Below the pieces are notes generated by a model, which was not told the origin of the DNA, did not search any database, and saw only the letters and a program-made list of their open reading frames with translations. This document shows positions 8,441-17,440 of a stretch of 57,191 nucleotides of DNA, in pieces. Position 1 is the first letter of the stretch; every line of letters starts with the position of its first letter. Source of the stretch: an uncultured Bacilli bacterium (lineage in GTDB: Bacteria > Bacillota_I > Bacilli_A > RFN20 > CAG-449); the NCBI GenBank assembly GCA_944332075.1, contig CALVJL010000009.1, forward strand, positions 1 through 57,191. The letters run 5' to 3'. A program made the position numbers and the translations under genes.

Positions 8441-9724
8441 ATGATATTTTTATATGAACTCTTAGTCTATATTCCTTACTACTGGGAATGTTTTTTCTTA
8501 GTGTGGCTTATGCTCCGCAGGTGCGAAAAAAAGCAGAATTATTGGCGTAATCTTACGTTGTTGCTTGTCTTGGGAACTGTGTGGCAGACCGCCGTTTCGG
8601 CATTAATATTTCTTAATACCCCCCGTTTTTTTGCAGCTTTCGGTGTGATAAAATTTTTGCTTAGTGCTCTTCCCCTCTATTTCTTTGCTTTTGTATATCG
8701 TATAAGGATGCTGCGCTTAACGTATACTCTCGCGCTTTCTATAATTTTTTGGCGCTGGTCAAGCGTGTTTGCGGGGATAATTGTCAGCTTTACTCCACTC
8801 GACGATGAAATTTTTTTCGAGAGGGCTATTACCTATTTGAGCTTCGCGTTGACGGCGGCAATAGTTTGGTTCTTTTTCATTTGCAAAGCTACAATAGAAG
8901 AAGTTGCCGACCAGGATGGCACAACGCTCATTTTATTCGTTGTGTCATTTATGCTTTTTGAAATTCTTCAAGTACTGGTCAACAATTTTTTTGAGAGCAG
9001 AAATTGTAAGCTCGTTTTAAGTATTTTGGAATTGTCGTTTCTGCTGTTTATGCTTTATCAGTCCGTGCGCGTGGCTAGGCGCAACCGCGAGAGGATGGAG
9101 ACTATAATTTCTGCCGCCCTGCTTGAAAAAGAGCGACGGCAGTTTGAACAGCTGAAACAGAATATGGATAATATGAAAACGCAGGTGCACGACATAAAGT
9201 ATATACTTCGCGCCGCAAAGAATTTAGGAGTAAGTGCTGAACTTACATCTAAACTCGAAGACGTAGCAAGTATGTATGAAAGTAGTTTCAACACAGGAAA
9301 TCCTGCATTGGACACCATACTTTCAGATGCCGAAAACAAGTTTAGAGCAAAGTGCATACGCTTTGAATGTTTTACCGAAAGCTGCGACCTTTCTTTTATT
9401 AAGAATTATGATTTGTATTCCCTTTTGGGAAATGCTTTCGATAATGCCGCAGAATATCTTACTGGAAAAGAGGAGCAGAAGCGCTATACAAGTTTTACGC
9501 TTAAAAGAAGTGGAGCATTTGTTTTTATTGAAGTTTCCAACTACTATGATGGCGACGAAAAAGTGTATGTGGGTATGAGAACTTCCAAACCTGACAAAGC
9601 TATGCACGGCTACGGGATGAAGAATATGCAGCGGATAGTGGAAAAGTATGACGGCGAATTCTCCGTCCGTGCTGAAGGCGGCGCGTTTTATGTGACGGTA
9701 CTTATTCCCATTGTGAAAATATGA
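8441..9724 (+). CDS. GHKL-type membrane sensor histidine kinase (AgrC-like)
   Basis: Encodes 427 residues. The first ~205 residues form about six transmembrane helices with no large extracellular domain, as in AgrC-type receptors. A coiled-coil linker leads to H250 in QVHDIKY, the probable phosphorylated His. The ATP-binding domain shows an N-box at N331-N335 (LLGNAFDNAAEYL) and a G-box at 389-395 (HGYGMKN). The polytopic sensor suggests a small membrane-permeant or peptide signal, but no peptide precursor gene was seen nearby. It is translated directly after its response regulator. Confidence 0.92.
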   Translation: MIFLYELLVYIPYYWECFFLVWLMLRRCEKKQNYWRNLTLLLVLGTVWQTAVSALIFLNTPRFFAAFGVIKFLLSALPLYFFAFVYRIRMLRLTYTLALSIIFWRWSSVFAGIIVSFTPLDDEIFFERAITYLSFALTAAIVWFFFICKATIEEVADQDGTTLILFVVSFMLFEILQVLVNNFFESRNCKLVLSILELSFLLFMLYQSVRVARRNRERMETIISAALLEKERRQFEQLKQNMDNMKTQVHDIKYILRAAKNLGVSAELTSKLEDVASMYESSFNTGNPALDTILSDAENKFRAKCIRFECFTESCDLSFIKNYDLYSLLGNAFDNAAEYLTGKEEQKRYTSFTLKRSGAFVFIEVSNYYDGDEKVYVGMRTSKPDKAMHGYGMKNMQRIVEKYDGEFSVRAEGGAFYVTVLIPIVKI

Positions 9725-9926
9725 GATAAAATTACACGATATGCGAAGAGGCCTACCAGATTTGCGGCGGGTCTTTTTATTTGGAATGCAGATGTTAGAA
9801 TACGTGTGGAAGCAGAAAAGAACGTACAACAGAAAATAATGTACATAAATTCAAGTGAAGTCTGTTAGTTATATATAGCTTCCGAATAAAAGTTTTGCGC
9901 AATTTTTGCGCGCAGGAGGTAATTTT

Positions 9927-10760
9927 ATGAAAAAGAAACTTTTAGCATGCCTTGCTGGCGTGTGCGCTCTTTGTAGTGCGGCGACGCTGCTTACCAGTTG
10001 CAGCGACAATAATCCCAGCAGCGATAGCTCTGGCAAAAATCCTTCGGAAACTACCATAGAGTGGCAGTTTAACGGAGCGTATCACGAACTGATCAACAAC
10101 GGATTTGATTTTTATTTTCTTGGCAATATGATGAGCGATGGAAGCGGCGTTATATATCATGCACAATGGTTTAACAACAATATTACATATACGGAGATAG
10201 AGCTTGAATGGGAATCGGCGACTGACCGCGACGGACTTGTTACTTTTACTGCGTCAACGGATAATACCTCCGCAGGGTTTAACGAAGTCACCTTATATGC
10301 CGAAAGTGATGGGACTTTCAATTGGGAATATAAGTTCTTATTTGCGGGTGGCTACTCACGCACAATAGATTTCATTGGTACGGAAGAGCCAGAATACGAT
10401 ACCGTAGACGCATGGAAAGCGTTTGTAAATGAGAACGCTGGTACCAGCGGCACCGATACGCCAGATGACCCTGAAAAGGAAGCAATCGTCACGTTTGATG
10501 GAGGGGAAGGAAACAGTATAGAATTCTATGCTGATGGAACTGCTTTGCTCTCTGCTTATAATGGCGCAATGAATTTTGATTATACTTGGACAATTGAGGG
10601 TGGAGTCATTACCATGACTAGCGTGAGCAATCCTTCCGAAAAGATAACTTCTACTACGGTCGACGGCGTCACCACCATTGTATATACTGCTTCTTTCCTA
10701 GGTGATAAAAGCATTACCTTTACTTGTAACGATATAAGCGCTCTTGAGAGTTTGAAATAA
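9927..10760 (+). CDS. Secreted lipoprotein of the GC-rich block
   Basis: Encodes 277 residues from the ATG at 9927, placed seven bases after AGGAGG; an ATG seven codons upstream would overlap that site. The signal is MKKKLLACLAGVCALCSAA with lipobox LLTSC. A Ser/Asn-rich linker follows, then two beta-rich regions: residues 45-150 (acidic, YHAQWFNN, FNEVTLYAESDGTFN) and residues 185-270, where EFYADGTALLSAY and YTWTIEGGVITM resemble lipocalin-like repeats of small Clostridia lipoproteins. It probably acts at the cell surface beside the GH3 enzyme encoded 18 bases downstream. No catalytic residues can be named. Confidence 0.85.
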   Translation: MKKKLLACLAGVCALCSAATLLTSCSDNNPSSDSSGKNPSETTIEWQFNGAYHELINNGFDFYFLGNMMSDGSGVIYHAQWFNNNITYTEIELEWESATDRDGLVTFTASTDNTSAGFNEVTLYAESDGTFNWEYKFLFAGGYSRTIDFIGTEEPEYDTVDAWKAFVNENAGTSGTDTPDDPEKEAIVTFDGGEGNSIEFYADGTALLSAYNGAMNFDYTWTIEGGVITMTSVSNPSEKITSTTVDGVTTIVYTASFLGDKSITFTCNDISALESLK

Positions 10761-10778
10761 AATTAATGGCAGGTTTAT

Positions 10779-13700
10779 ATGAATAAAAAGCAGAAAATAC
10801 GGCTCAGCATAGTATCTGCAGCCTGCGGAGTGGCCTTGGCGATACTTATGGTTCTCAACTGCATTGCGGCGTCTTATAACAACATACTTGTGACACAGTT
10901 TGGCAAAGTGGGCGAAACTACGAGTATGGGACAGTCTAATTATGACAGCATGGAAGAGGCGTTGAATGACTTTACCACAGATATGAATGAAAGAGTGGTA
11001 GAGGAAGGCGCCGTACTTTTAAAAAACGACGGTGCTCTACCTTTGAATAAGGAGAGTGAGGCTGTAAGCGTATTCGGAATGAGTTCAACATTGTGGATGA
11101 CGCTTGATAAGATAAAGACGGCGAAAGACGCTGTTTTTGCTAATGCTCTCGAAGATTACGGCTTTGAAGTGAATGGAACGTTGCGCGCCTTTTATAACCG
11201 TTCAAGCCATACCGACTGGGGTATAGGTGACAACAAGGGTGATGGTTCTTCCCCTGGATCATGGAAAATAGATGAAGTGCCTCAGAGCGAATATACAGAT
11301 GAGGTAAAGAATAGCTACGCAAAATATAATGACGCTGCCATTGTAGTCATCTCCCGCAGTAGTGGCGAAGGAGCTGACCTACCAAGGAATATGGACAGAT
11401 TCGGCGGTTCAGCTGATGAACATTATTTGGAACTTTCCAAGAATGAAAAGGATATGCTTCAAGCCGTAAACGATGCTGGATTTAAAAAGGTGATCGTGCT
11501 TTTACATTCGGCTAATCCTATGCAGATGGACTTTTTAAACGAATACGATGTTGACGCGGTAATATGGGCGCCTGGAACAGGCACAGGAACCGGTGGAATA
11601 AATGCTCTGTGCAAACTTATATCAGGTGATGCAAATTTTTCCGGTAAACTTGTCGATACATATGTGTACGACAATCTGTCAGCGCCTGCAATGCAGAATT
11701 TCGGCGATTACCGCTTTGTAGACTCTAGCGGGAATATGATAGACGCCTCTTCCAACGGCAGTGGTTATTACTCTTACATCAATTATTCCGAAGGTATGTA
11801 TGTAGGTTATAAGTACTATGAAACTAGATACGAAGATGTCGTTTTAAACCAGGGCAATGCATGTGATTATAAATATGAAAATGTTGTTGCATATCCATTC
11901 GGTTATGGTCTCTCGTATACTGAATTCGACTGGAGTGGGTTTAGTGGTAGCTATGACGCGGAAAACGACGAATTTACTTTTAAAGTGGATGTAAAGAACA
12001 ACGGCGAAATCGCCGGAAAGGAAGTCGTTCAACTGTATATGCAGTCGCCATACACCGCTTACGATGTGGAAAATAAGATTGAAAAATCATCCGTTCAGCT
12101 CGTCGGGTTTGCTAAGACGCAGGAGCTTGCTCCTGGCGCAAGCGAATCGGTGGAAATAAAGGTCGATGGCGAGGAGATGCGTGCCTATGACCAATTCGGA
12201 GCAGGAACATATATTCTTGAAGCGGGACAGTACTATTTTACTGCGTCGGAAAACGCACACGAGGCAATCAACAATATCCTTGCCGAAAAGGGCAAGACTG
12301 TGGACGACGGCATGACGGAAAATGGGGATGCATCCTTTGTTTACGGACATGAAGTCGGAGAAAATGACGATGAAGTATATGCAACAGGTGAAGGCGGTGG
12401 CAAAATCGAAAATCAGTTTGCCAATGCCGCACTTGAGGACGCCGTATATCTCTCTAGAAGCGACTGGTCTAAGATGGAAAATAACGGACTTGAATATGCT
12501 ACTGGCATATTGTCTGGCGTTTCTAACACGACTAACGCGGCGGGTGAGGCAAAGACCTCGCAGGCATCACAGGAGATAATAGAGGCGCTTAAAGCTACCG
12601 GATGGGCAGCCTCCGGCAATCCAAATTCAAAAGATTCCTACGAAGCTATCACTACGGGCGTTGCCTCTGATCTCAAACTTGCCGATATGGCAGATCTAGA
12701 CTTTGACGATGAACTATGGGACGAACTACTTAACAGCCTCTCTTTGGAAACCATGTACAATATCTACAAGTCATCCGCATACGGCACGGCGGCGATTTCT
12801 TCCATAAATAAGCCTACAGCGTATGTTTATGACGGCCCAGAGGGTGTTCATAACGTTGTCGGCCCTGCGGAAATATTGCTCGCTGCAACGTATAATGAAG
12901 AATTGGTATATGAATATGGCGTAATTAACGGTGAACTTGCAATATTGGATAACTATACCGGCTGGTATGCGCCAGCTACGAATATTCACCGCACGCCATT
13001 CTCTGGCAGAAATTATGAGTATTTCTCTGAGGATTCATTTATGAGCGGAGCCATGTCGGTGGCAATGATAAAGGGAGCGGCAAGCAAAGGGCTAAACGCA
13101 GTGCCTAAGCACATGGCGCTGAACGACCAGGAAACTAACCGCGATGCAAACGGTGGAGTTGCTACCTATTGCCGCGAACAGGCTATACGGGAAATATATC
13201 TACGTCCGTTTGAAGACGCACTCACTGAAGGCGGTGCCATGGGCGTTATGTCGAGCATGGCAAGGATAGGCAGTATTCGTTGCCGTTCAAACTATAACTT
13301 AAACATAAACGTATTGCGTGGCGAATGGGGTTATGAAGGCTTTGTTATAACGGATTATAACGTTATAAATTCATCGGAGTCTGAAGCTTGCCTCGCCGGT
13401 GGATGTAACCTGCAGCTTACCGGAATGGCAAATCCTCTTGTGGAAACTTCTTCCAACGGAGTTCAGAGCATGCTGCGCGACAGCCTTCACCGCTCACTCT
13501 ATTTCTGCGCGAATAGCAGGCTTGTTGCCGGCATAGGTGACAATTACAGCGAGGGTGTTCCCGTCTACGTGCTGTTGCTTATCTTGATAGACGCGATAAT
13601 AGTGGCCTATGTGGTCTGCGGTATATTGCTCAATATCTATAATATACGCTTTGCTAACCGTGCTGAGGTCACCGTTGCAATGAAAAAGAAGAAGCTGATA

Positions 13701-13808
13701 CTAAACATTGTCTATTACGCGCTCCTTGCAGCGTTCCTGATAGCGGTGATAGTTATATTCTTCTCGTGGGGACTACCACTGTTGGAGCAGGCTTTCAAGA
13801 TATCTTAA
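10779..13808 (+). CDS. Membrane-anchored GH3 family glycosidase with reversed domain order
   Basis: Encodes 1009 residues of a glycoside hydrolase family 3 enzyme, likely a beta-glucosidase or related exo-enzyme. The family C-terminal domain comes first: EEGAVLLKNDGALPLN at 75-90 and PFGYGLSYTEF near 375. A fibronectin-III-like part follows (FKVDVKNNGEIAGKEVVQLY). The TIM-barrel domain comes last: YDGPEGVHNV, the substrate-binding KH in AVPKHMALND, and nucleophile D859 in FVITDYNVI. Reversed GH3 order is known, for example in a Ruminococcus albus beta-glucosidase. One N-terminal helix (10-30) and two C-terminal helices (about 930-955 and 975-1000) anchor it, so the catalytic part faces outward. 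It ends the two-component/lipoprotein cluster and has a strong terminator. Confidence 0.92.
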   Translation: MNKKQKIRLSIVSAACGVALAILMVLNCIAASYNNILVTQFGKVGETTSMGQSNYDSMEEALNDFTTDMNERVVEEGAVLLKNDGALPLNKESEAVSVFGMSSTLWMTLDKIKTAKDAVFANALEDYGFEVNGTLRAFYNRSSHTDWGIGDNKGDGSSPGSWKIDEVPQSEYTDEVKNSYAKYNDAAIVVISRSSGEGADLPRNMDRFGGSADEHYLELSKNEKDMLQAVNDAGFKKVIVLLHSANPMQMDFLNEYDVDAVIWAPGTGTGTGGINALCKLISGDANFSGKLVDTYVYDNLSAPAMQNFGDYRFVDSSGNMIDASSNGSGYYSYINYSEGMYVGYKYYETRYEDVVLNQGNACDYKYENVVAYPFGYGLSYTEFDWSGFSGSYDAENDEFTFKVDVKNNGEIAGKEVVQLYMQSPYTAYDVENKIEKSSVQLVGFAKTQELAPGASESVEIKVDGEEMRAYDQFGAGTYILEAGQYYFTASENAHEAINNILAEKGKTVDDGMTENGDASFVYGHEVGENDDEVYATGEGGGKIENQFANAALEDAVYLSRSDWSKMENNGLEYATGILSGVSNTTNAAGEAKTSQASQEIIEALKATGWAASGNPNSKDSYEAITTGVASDLKLADMADLDFDDELWDELLNSLSLETMYNIYKSSAYGTAAISSINKPTAYVYDGPEGVHNVVGPAEILLAATYNEELVYEYGVINGELAILDNYTGWYAPATNIHRTPFSGRNYEYFSEDSFMSGAMSVAMIKGAASKGLNAVPKHMALNDQETNRDANGGVATYCREQAIREIYLRPFEDALTEGGAMGVMSSMARIGSIRCRSNYNLNINVLRGEWGYEGFVITDYNVINSSESEACLAGGCNLQLTGMANPLVETSSNGVQSMLRDSLHRSLYFCANSRLVAGIGDNYSEGVPVYVLLLILIDAIIVAYVVCGILLNIYNIRFANRAEVTVAMKKKKLILNIVYYALLAAFLIAVIVIFFSWGLPLLEQAFKIS

Positions 13809-13812
13809 TGGT

Positions 13813-13851
13813 AAAAAACCGTGTTACAAAATTTTGCGACACGGTTTTTTT
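13813..13851 (+). terminator. Intrinsic terminator of the GH3 gene
   Basis: AAAAAACCGTGT pairs with ACACGGTTTTTT around a 14-base loop and ends in a T7 run. It starts five bases after the GH3 stop codon. Confidence 0.85.
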
Positions 13852-13899
13852 GTTGACGTGTTTAAATAACGATAAGGATTCGTTGATATATAACCCAGA

Positions 13900-14048
13900 A
13901 ACTATCTTTCTTTTTTATAAGTTATTTCAATTAATGCTTCTTTAGGCAAAAGATTATCGACAAAACCGATTTTATCTTGATATTTGACTACGCCTTTACC
14001 ATCAAAAGTTAAATCATAGCAATTAACCGTGATCTGTTTATTTGCCAT
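13900..14048 (-). pseudogene. 5' fragment of an RlmD/RumA-type methyltransferase gene (TRAM domain), copy B
   Basis: The ATG at 14048 opens the same TRAM-domain start as copy A: YDLTFDGKGVVKYQDKIGF followed by NLLPKEALIEITYKK. Relative to copy A it has lost three bases in the LLPEEE region and gained a base in the A-run, which shifts the frame and gives a stop directly after KKER. Similarity to copy A extends about 35 bases upstream of the ATG and stops abruptly on the left near 13900, close to where copy A also diverges. The copies differ at roughly one base in nine, so they are not a fresh duplication. Confidence 0.75.
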
Positions 14049-14155
14049 TTAATTTTCCTTCATAGTTTAAAAACAGATAAAATACAAAAATCTCTTATAA
14101 TTAAAAATCTATAACAATGTATTTTATTAGCAATGTAAGTTAAGTATAAACAATT

Positions 14156-14279
14156 AAATAAATTGTCATAAATGTCAAAAATTTGGAGTGTTATTTAGCA
14201 ATAAATTGACAAATTGCAATAAAAGCAATAAAATATAATCAAATAAACTGACATAAATGCCAAAAATTTGGAGTATAAT
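14156..14279 (+). repeat. Imperfect 39-bp direct repeat upstream of the AAA_14 ATPase
   Basis: Copy 1 at 14156-14194 and copy 2 at 14241-14279 match at about 34 of 39 bases. Both contain CATAAATG, CAAAAATTTGGAGT and an AT-rich end. Copy 2 includes the ribosome site (GGAG at 14270) of the ATPase gene; copy 1 leads to no gene. It may be a duplicated leader or an operator pair. Confidence 0.6.
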
Positions 14280-14283
14280 CATT

Positions 14284-15576
14284 ATGGAAATAAGAAGAGA
14301 CAAATACTTGAATCAATTAATAATTAGAAAACATAATAGACTTGTAAAGGTCATAACCGGAATAAGAAGATGTGGTAAATCATATCTATTAAATAACTTA
14401 TTCTACACTCATTTAATAAGTGAAGGAGTAGATGAAGCGCATATTATTAAATTTGCTTTTGATTCAAGTGTTGATTTGGGATTGATTGGGGAAAGTGCAT
14501 TGCAAATTGAAGAGCAGAAACGAAAAGTTGATCCTCAAAAATTCACAAATTATATTTCTTCGAAAATAATTGATGATAAAATGTATTATCTTTTATTAGA
14601 CGAAGTTCAAAATTTAGGAGCATTTGAATCTGTTTTAAATTCGTATTTAAGAAAAAATAACATTGATGTTTATGTAATAGGTAGTAATTCAAAATTCTTA
14701 TCTACAGATGTTATTACTGAATTTGCAGGACGTGGTGATGAAATTCATATGATGCCATTATCATTTTCAGAATTTTATTCATGCTATGATGGATCTTTTG
14801 ATGAAGCGCTGGATTACTATTTTGTTTACGGAGGTCTTCCTGCGATTGTATCGATGAAAGATGAAACACAAAAAGTACAGTACTTAAAAACGCAAATGCA
14901 AAATGTTTATTTAAGAGATATTATTAATCGATATAAATTAAATAATCATAACTCAATTGGTGAATTATTAGATATATTAGCTTCTAGTATTGCATCTTTT
15001 GTAAATCCATCAAAATTATCAAATACCTTCAAAAGTTTAAAAAAAGAGACACTGACAGATAAGACTATTTCAAATTATATAGAGTATATGCAAGATGCAT
15101 ATATAATTAAAATAGCGAAGCGTTACGATGTAAAAGGCAAAAAATATATATCAACCCCATTTAAGATATATTTTGAAGATGTTGGATTAAGAAATGCTCG
15201 ACTTGATTTTAGACAAATCGAAGAAACACATCTTATGGAGAACATTATCTTTAATGAACTTAGATTCCGCGGTTTTAATGTTGACGTTGGTGTAGTGGAA
15301 CAAAGGACAACAATTGATGGAAAAACAGATAGAAAATATTATGAAGTTGATTTTATCGCAAATTTAGGAAGAAAAAAATACTATATTCAATCAGCTTATG
15401 ATATTCCTAGTAACGAAAAATTACAACAAGAAACAAATTCATTTGATAGAATAGATGACTCATTTAAGAAAATTATTATTGTGAAAAAAACAATTAAACC
15501 AAGAACTACTGAAAAAGGATATACAATTTTAGGACTAAAAGACTTTTTGTTGGATGAAAAAAGTTTGGATGCCTAG
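14284..15576 (+). CDS. AAA_14/DUF4143-type ATPase
   Basis: Encodes about 430 residues. I start at the ATG at 14284 (MEIRRDKYLNQLI), which matches the usual N-terminus of this family and follows GGAG by ten bases; nine codons upstream is a poorer choice. The Walker A variant is TGIRRCGKSYLL, the Walker B region YYLLLDEVQNLGAFE, and sensor-like VIGSNSKFL with the family motif FAGRGDEIHMMPLSFSEF. The C-terminal DUF4143 domain contains YFEDVGLRNARLDF, NIIFNELRFRGFNVDVG and VDFIANLGRKKYYIQ, a PD-(D/E)xK-like nuclease-fold region. Family members are abundant in gut bacteria; roles are largely unproven. It stands alone after the repeat pair. Confidence 0.9.
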   Translation: MEIRRDKYLNQLIIRKHNRLVKVITGIRRCGKSYLLNNLFYTHLISEGVDEAHIIKFAFDSSVDLGLIGESALQIEEQKRKVDPQKFTNYISSKIIDDKMYYLLLDEVQNLGAFESVLNSYLRKNNIDVYVIGSNSKFLSTDVITEFAGRGDEIHMMPLSFSEFYSCYDGSFDEALDYYFVYGGLPAIVSMKDETQKVQYLKTQMQNVYLRDIINRYKLNNHNSIGELLDILASSIASFVNPSKLSNTFKSLKKETLTDKTISNYIEYMQDAYIIKIAKRYDVKGKKYISTPFKIYFEDVGLRNARLDFRQIEETHLMENIIFNELRFRGFNVDVGVVEQRTTIDGKTDRKYYEVDFIANLGRKKYYIQSAYDIPSNEKLQQETNSFDRIDDSFKKIIIVKKTIKPRTTEKGYTILGLKDFLLDEKSLDA

Positions 15577-15721
15577 AATATATGTGCAGATTTGTGATGT
15601 TAGTATGTCACTTTAAGTTATTAAAAAAGTGCGTTATTCATAAAATCTTATTTGATATATCTTATAAATCTAAAGAAGCAATAGATAAAATGTATTTATA
15701 ATTAATATAGAGGTTAAAAAC

Positions 15722-16681
15722 ATGGGGTTAAATAATATAAAATTATTAGATGTTTTGAAAATATTATTAAATGATGATTATAAGAACTATCAAGATCAAT
15801 GGCAAGAAATTGATTATCACACTTATTTTAAGTTTGTTGATAATCAATTATTATTAACGATGCCTTTTTATTTTAATAACTCGTCAGAAGCACTAACTAT
15901 CTCTATTGATAAAAAGGAAGATGATTCATATTTAGTTTCTGATTTAGGAAACACTTATGACTATTTAGAAGGCGAAATAGATGTCGTTGAAGTATACGAT
16001 GATTTAATTGATCAGATATGTTCTCGTTTCAATGTAAAAAGAAGTAACCATACCTTATATATTGATGTTCCACCTCTTGTGACTAATCAAACATATAAAG
16101 TTCTGTATCGCTTTTTACAATGCCTTTCGATCGTTTCTAACGTAGATTTATTTTCCTTAAAAAAATATAATTTGCAAAAACAAGAAAATAAAATTGATGA
16201 AATTAATCTTTTAACGAAAAAAGATCATTTAAGTATCTATGAAAGATATTTATCTGAATGCGATGATAAAATAGTTTTACCAACAACAATGGTTAATCCT
16301 TTATTTTTTAAAGAAATAGCCTCTGATTTAGATATTTCATTGAGTGATGTATTTGATGTTGCTCATTATAAAAAATTTGTTGAGGTTTTTAATAATATTT
16401 CATCAATTACAAAAAACTATGTTAAGAATGGTTATGAAGGTGCAGCAGCCATTTTAGAACTTTATAAACTCGTTAATAAAATTCCAAATTCTAATTACTT
16501 TATTGATGTTTTATCAATTCCAAAATCAAATTTAAAATTAGATGAAAAGGTTCAATCAATAAGATATTTTGTTAATATGCATAATGAAACATGTCCTGAA
16601 TCAATTATTAGAAATAATAAAGCGATGATTCAAAAGAGTCTATATAATCTTTTTGCAAGGTTTATCAAAATTAGTTTGTAG
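15722..16681 (+). CDS. DUF1828-domain protein
   Basis: Encodes 319 residues. Residues 30-115 resemble DUF1828: LLTMPFYFNNSSEALTISID, then YLVSDLGNTYDYLEGE, with the conserved SDLG turn. The C-terminal half is helical with KKFVEVFNNISSITKNYV and has no recognised motif; in relatives this part is sometimes DUF1829. A weak site (AGAGG) lies upstream. The family occurs on phage, plasmid and island DNA of Firmicutes and has no established biochemical role. It follows the AAA_14 gene by about 145 bases without an obvious terminator between them, so cotranscription is possible. Confidence 0.75.
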   Translation: MGLNNIKLLDVLKILLNDDYKNYQDQWQEIDYHTYFKFVDNQLLLTMPFYFNNSSEALTISIDKKEDDSYLVSDLGNTYDYLEGEIDVVEVYDDLIDQICSRFNVKRSNHTLYIDVPPLVTNQTYKVLYRFLQCLSIVSNVDLFSLKKYNLQKQENKIDEINLLTKKDHLSIYERYLSECDDKIVLPTTMVNPLFFKEIASDLDISLSDVFDVAHYKKFVEVFNNISSITKNYVKNGYEGAAAILELYKLVNKIPNSNYFIDVLSIPKSNLKLDEKVQSIRYFVNMHNETCPESIIRNNKAMIQKSLYNLFARFIKISL

Positions 16682-16768
16682 TTAAATATTCTAAATAGAT
16701 TCTTAAAAATAACATTGTTTCAAAGAATATAATTGTATTTTAAATTGGTTAATCGTTAAATGAAGTTT

Positions 16769-17089
16769 TTATTGCTCATTCTCTTTAATATTAACCGGAA
16801 TTATAGCATTTTTTGTTTCTGTTGAAATATTGATTTCATATGTCACAGTTTTATCATCAATTGTTCGTTCATTTTCTAAGGTTATTGAAATATTATTAGA
16901 AAATTCAATTGGTATAAAATTGGACATTCTATTTGCTCCATTAGAACTTGTTAATTCTAAATAAGCTACTATTTCATATGTTCTTTCCATTAAATTAGAT
17001 AAATTAATTATTTCTTCACATGACAAAGCAATTTGGAAGGCTGTTCCGTCATATGTAGCATTCGCAGATGTAATATAGTGAATTTGCAT
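16769..17089 (-). CDS. Hypothetical small beta-rich protein
   Basis: Encodes 106 residues after AGAGG. The sequence is rich in alternating hydrophobic and polar residues (FQIALSCEEIINLSNLMERT, TVTYEINISTETK), suggesting a beta-sandwich with one central helix, faintly like small SecB-type or tubular-fold proteins. There is no signal peptide or membrane segment. It lies convergent to the DUF1828 gene in an accessory region with decayed genes. I do not recognise it. Confidence 0.5.
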   Translation of the reverse strand: MQIHYITSANATYDGTAFQIALSCEEIINLSNLMERTYEIVAYLELTSSNGANRMSNFIPIEFSNNISITLENERTIDDKTVTYEINISTETKNAIIPVNIKENEQ

Positions 17090-17272
17090 ATTGCCTCTGA
17101 CGGCGATTATAAAAGACTATGGCTCTCCTTTAATTATAAAGGCATTTTGAGGTGTAATTAACCCCAAAAGTTAGACAAAAAAACTAATTGCATTTATCTT
17201 ACAAAAACTAAGAAAATTTTGAATTTTTGAAAGAAAACTTGTAATATACTTGTAATATATAAGAGAGGTGAT

Positions 17273-17436
17273 TTGATACTTATATCGCGTGAACGCTACC
17301 TAGATAAAATCCTCATAAATATATTGCTACGTCAGTGGAAGCAATGGTAGCTGCGATTTATTTAAATATCGGAAAAAAATTTAAATCGATTATTAAGTTA
17401 ATGAGATATTGGATGTATTTAAAAAATTAATATAAA
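17273..17436 (+). pseudogene. Two joined gene remnants (AAA_14-like start, RNase III-like tail)
   Basis: AGAGAGGTGATT precedes TTG at 17273, from which LISRERYLDKILIN is read. This looks like the N-terminus of an AAA_14 ATPase of the kind encoded at 14284, but stops after 26 codons. In a second frame, IATSVEAMVAAIYLN followed by a basic helix and a stop at 17436 resembles the EALIGAIYLD helix of ribonuclease III. Both readings are short, and chance similarity is possible. An 11-bp unit, ACTTGTAATAT, is repeated twice just upstream (17237-17258). Confidence 0.3.
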
Positions 17437-17440
17437 TAAC

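Larger units (their letters stand above)
7600..13895. other. GC-rich block, probably horizontally acquired
   Basis: The four genes between 7.7 and 13.8 kb use far more G and C than their surroundings. By hand count, 12541-12600 has 33 of 60 G+C while 16501-16560 has 12 of 60. The gene set (two-component system, lipoprotein, GH3 enzyme) is typical of Clostridia carbohydrate loci. No integrase or transposase lies inside. The bracketing rlmD-like fragments mark both edges. Confidence 0.7.

Noticed and set aside
9323-9829. A 168-residue frame antisense to the sensor kinase
   Set aside because: It is opposite a clear GHKL kinase gene, has no ribosome site and shows no motif.
9725-9926. Possible terminator near 9750-9775 after the sensor kinase gene
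   Set aside because: A GC-containing imperfect stem before TCTTTTT is visible, but pairing is too irregular to call; the rest of this 200-base gap shows only the ribosome site of the lipoprotein gene.
12322-12579. Overlapping frames inside the GH3 gene
   Set aside because: High G+C creates long chance frames; the GH3 frame has all family motifs.
7384-14048. The two rlmD fragments as attL/attR of a recent integration
   Set aside because: They are only about 88 percent alike by eye, with small indels, and no integrase lies between them.
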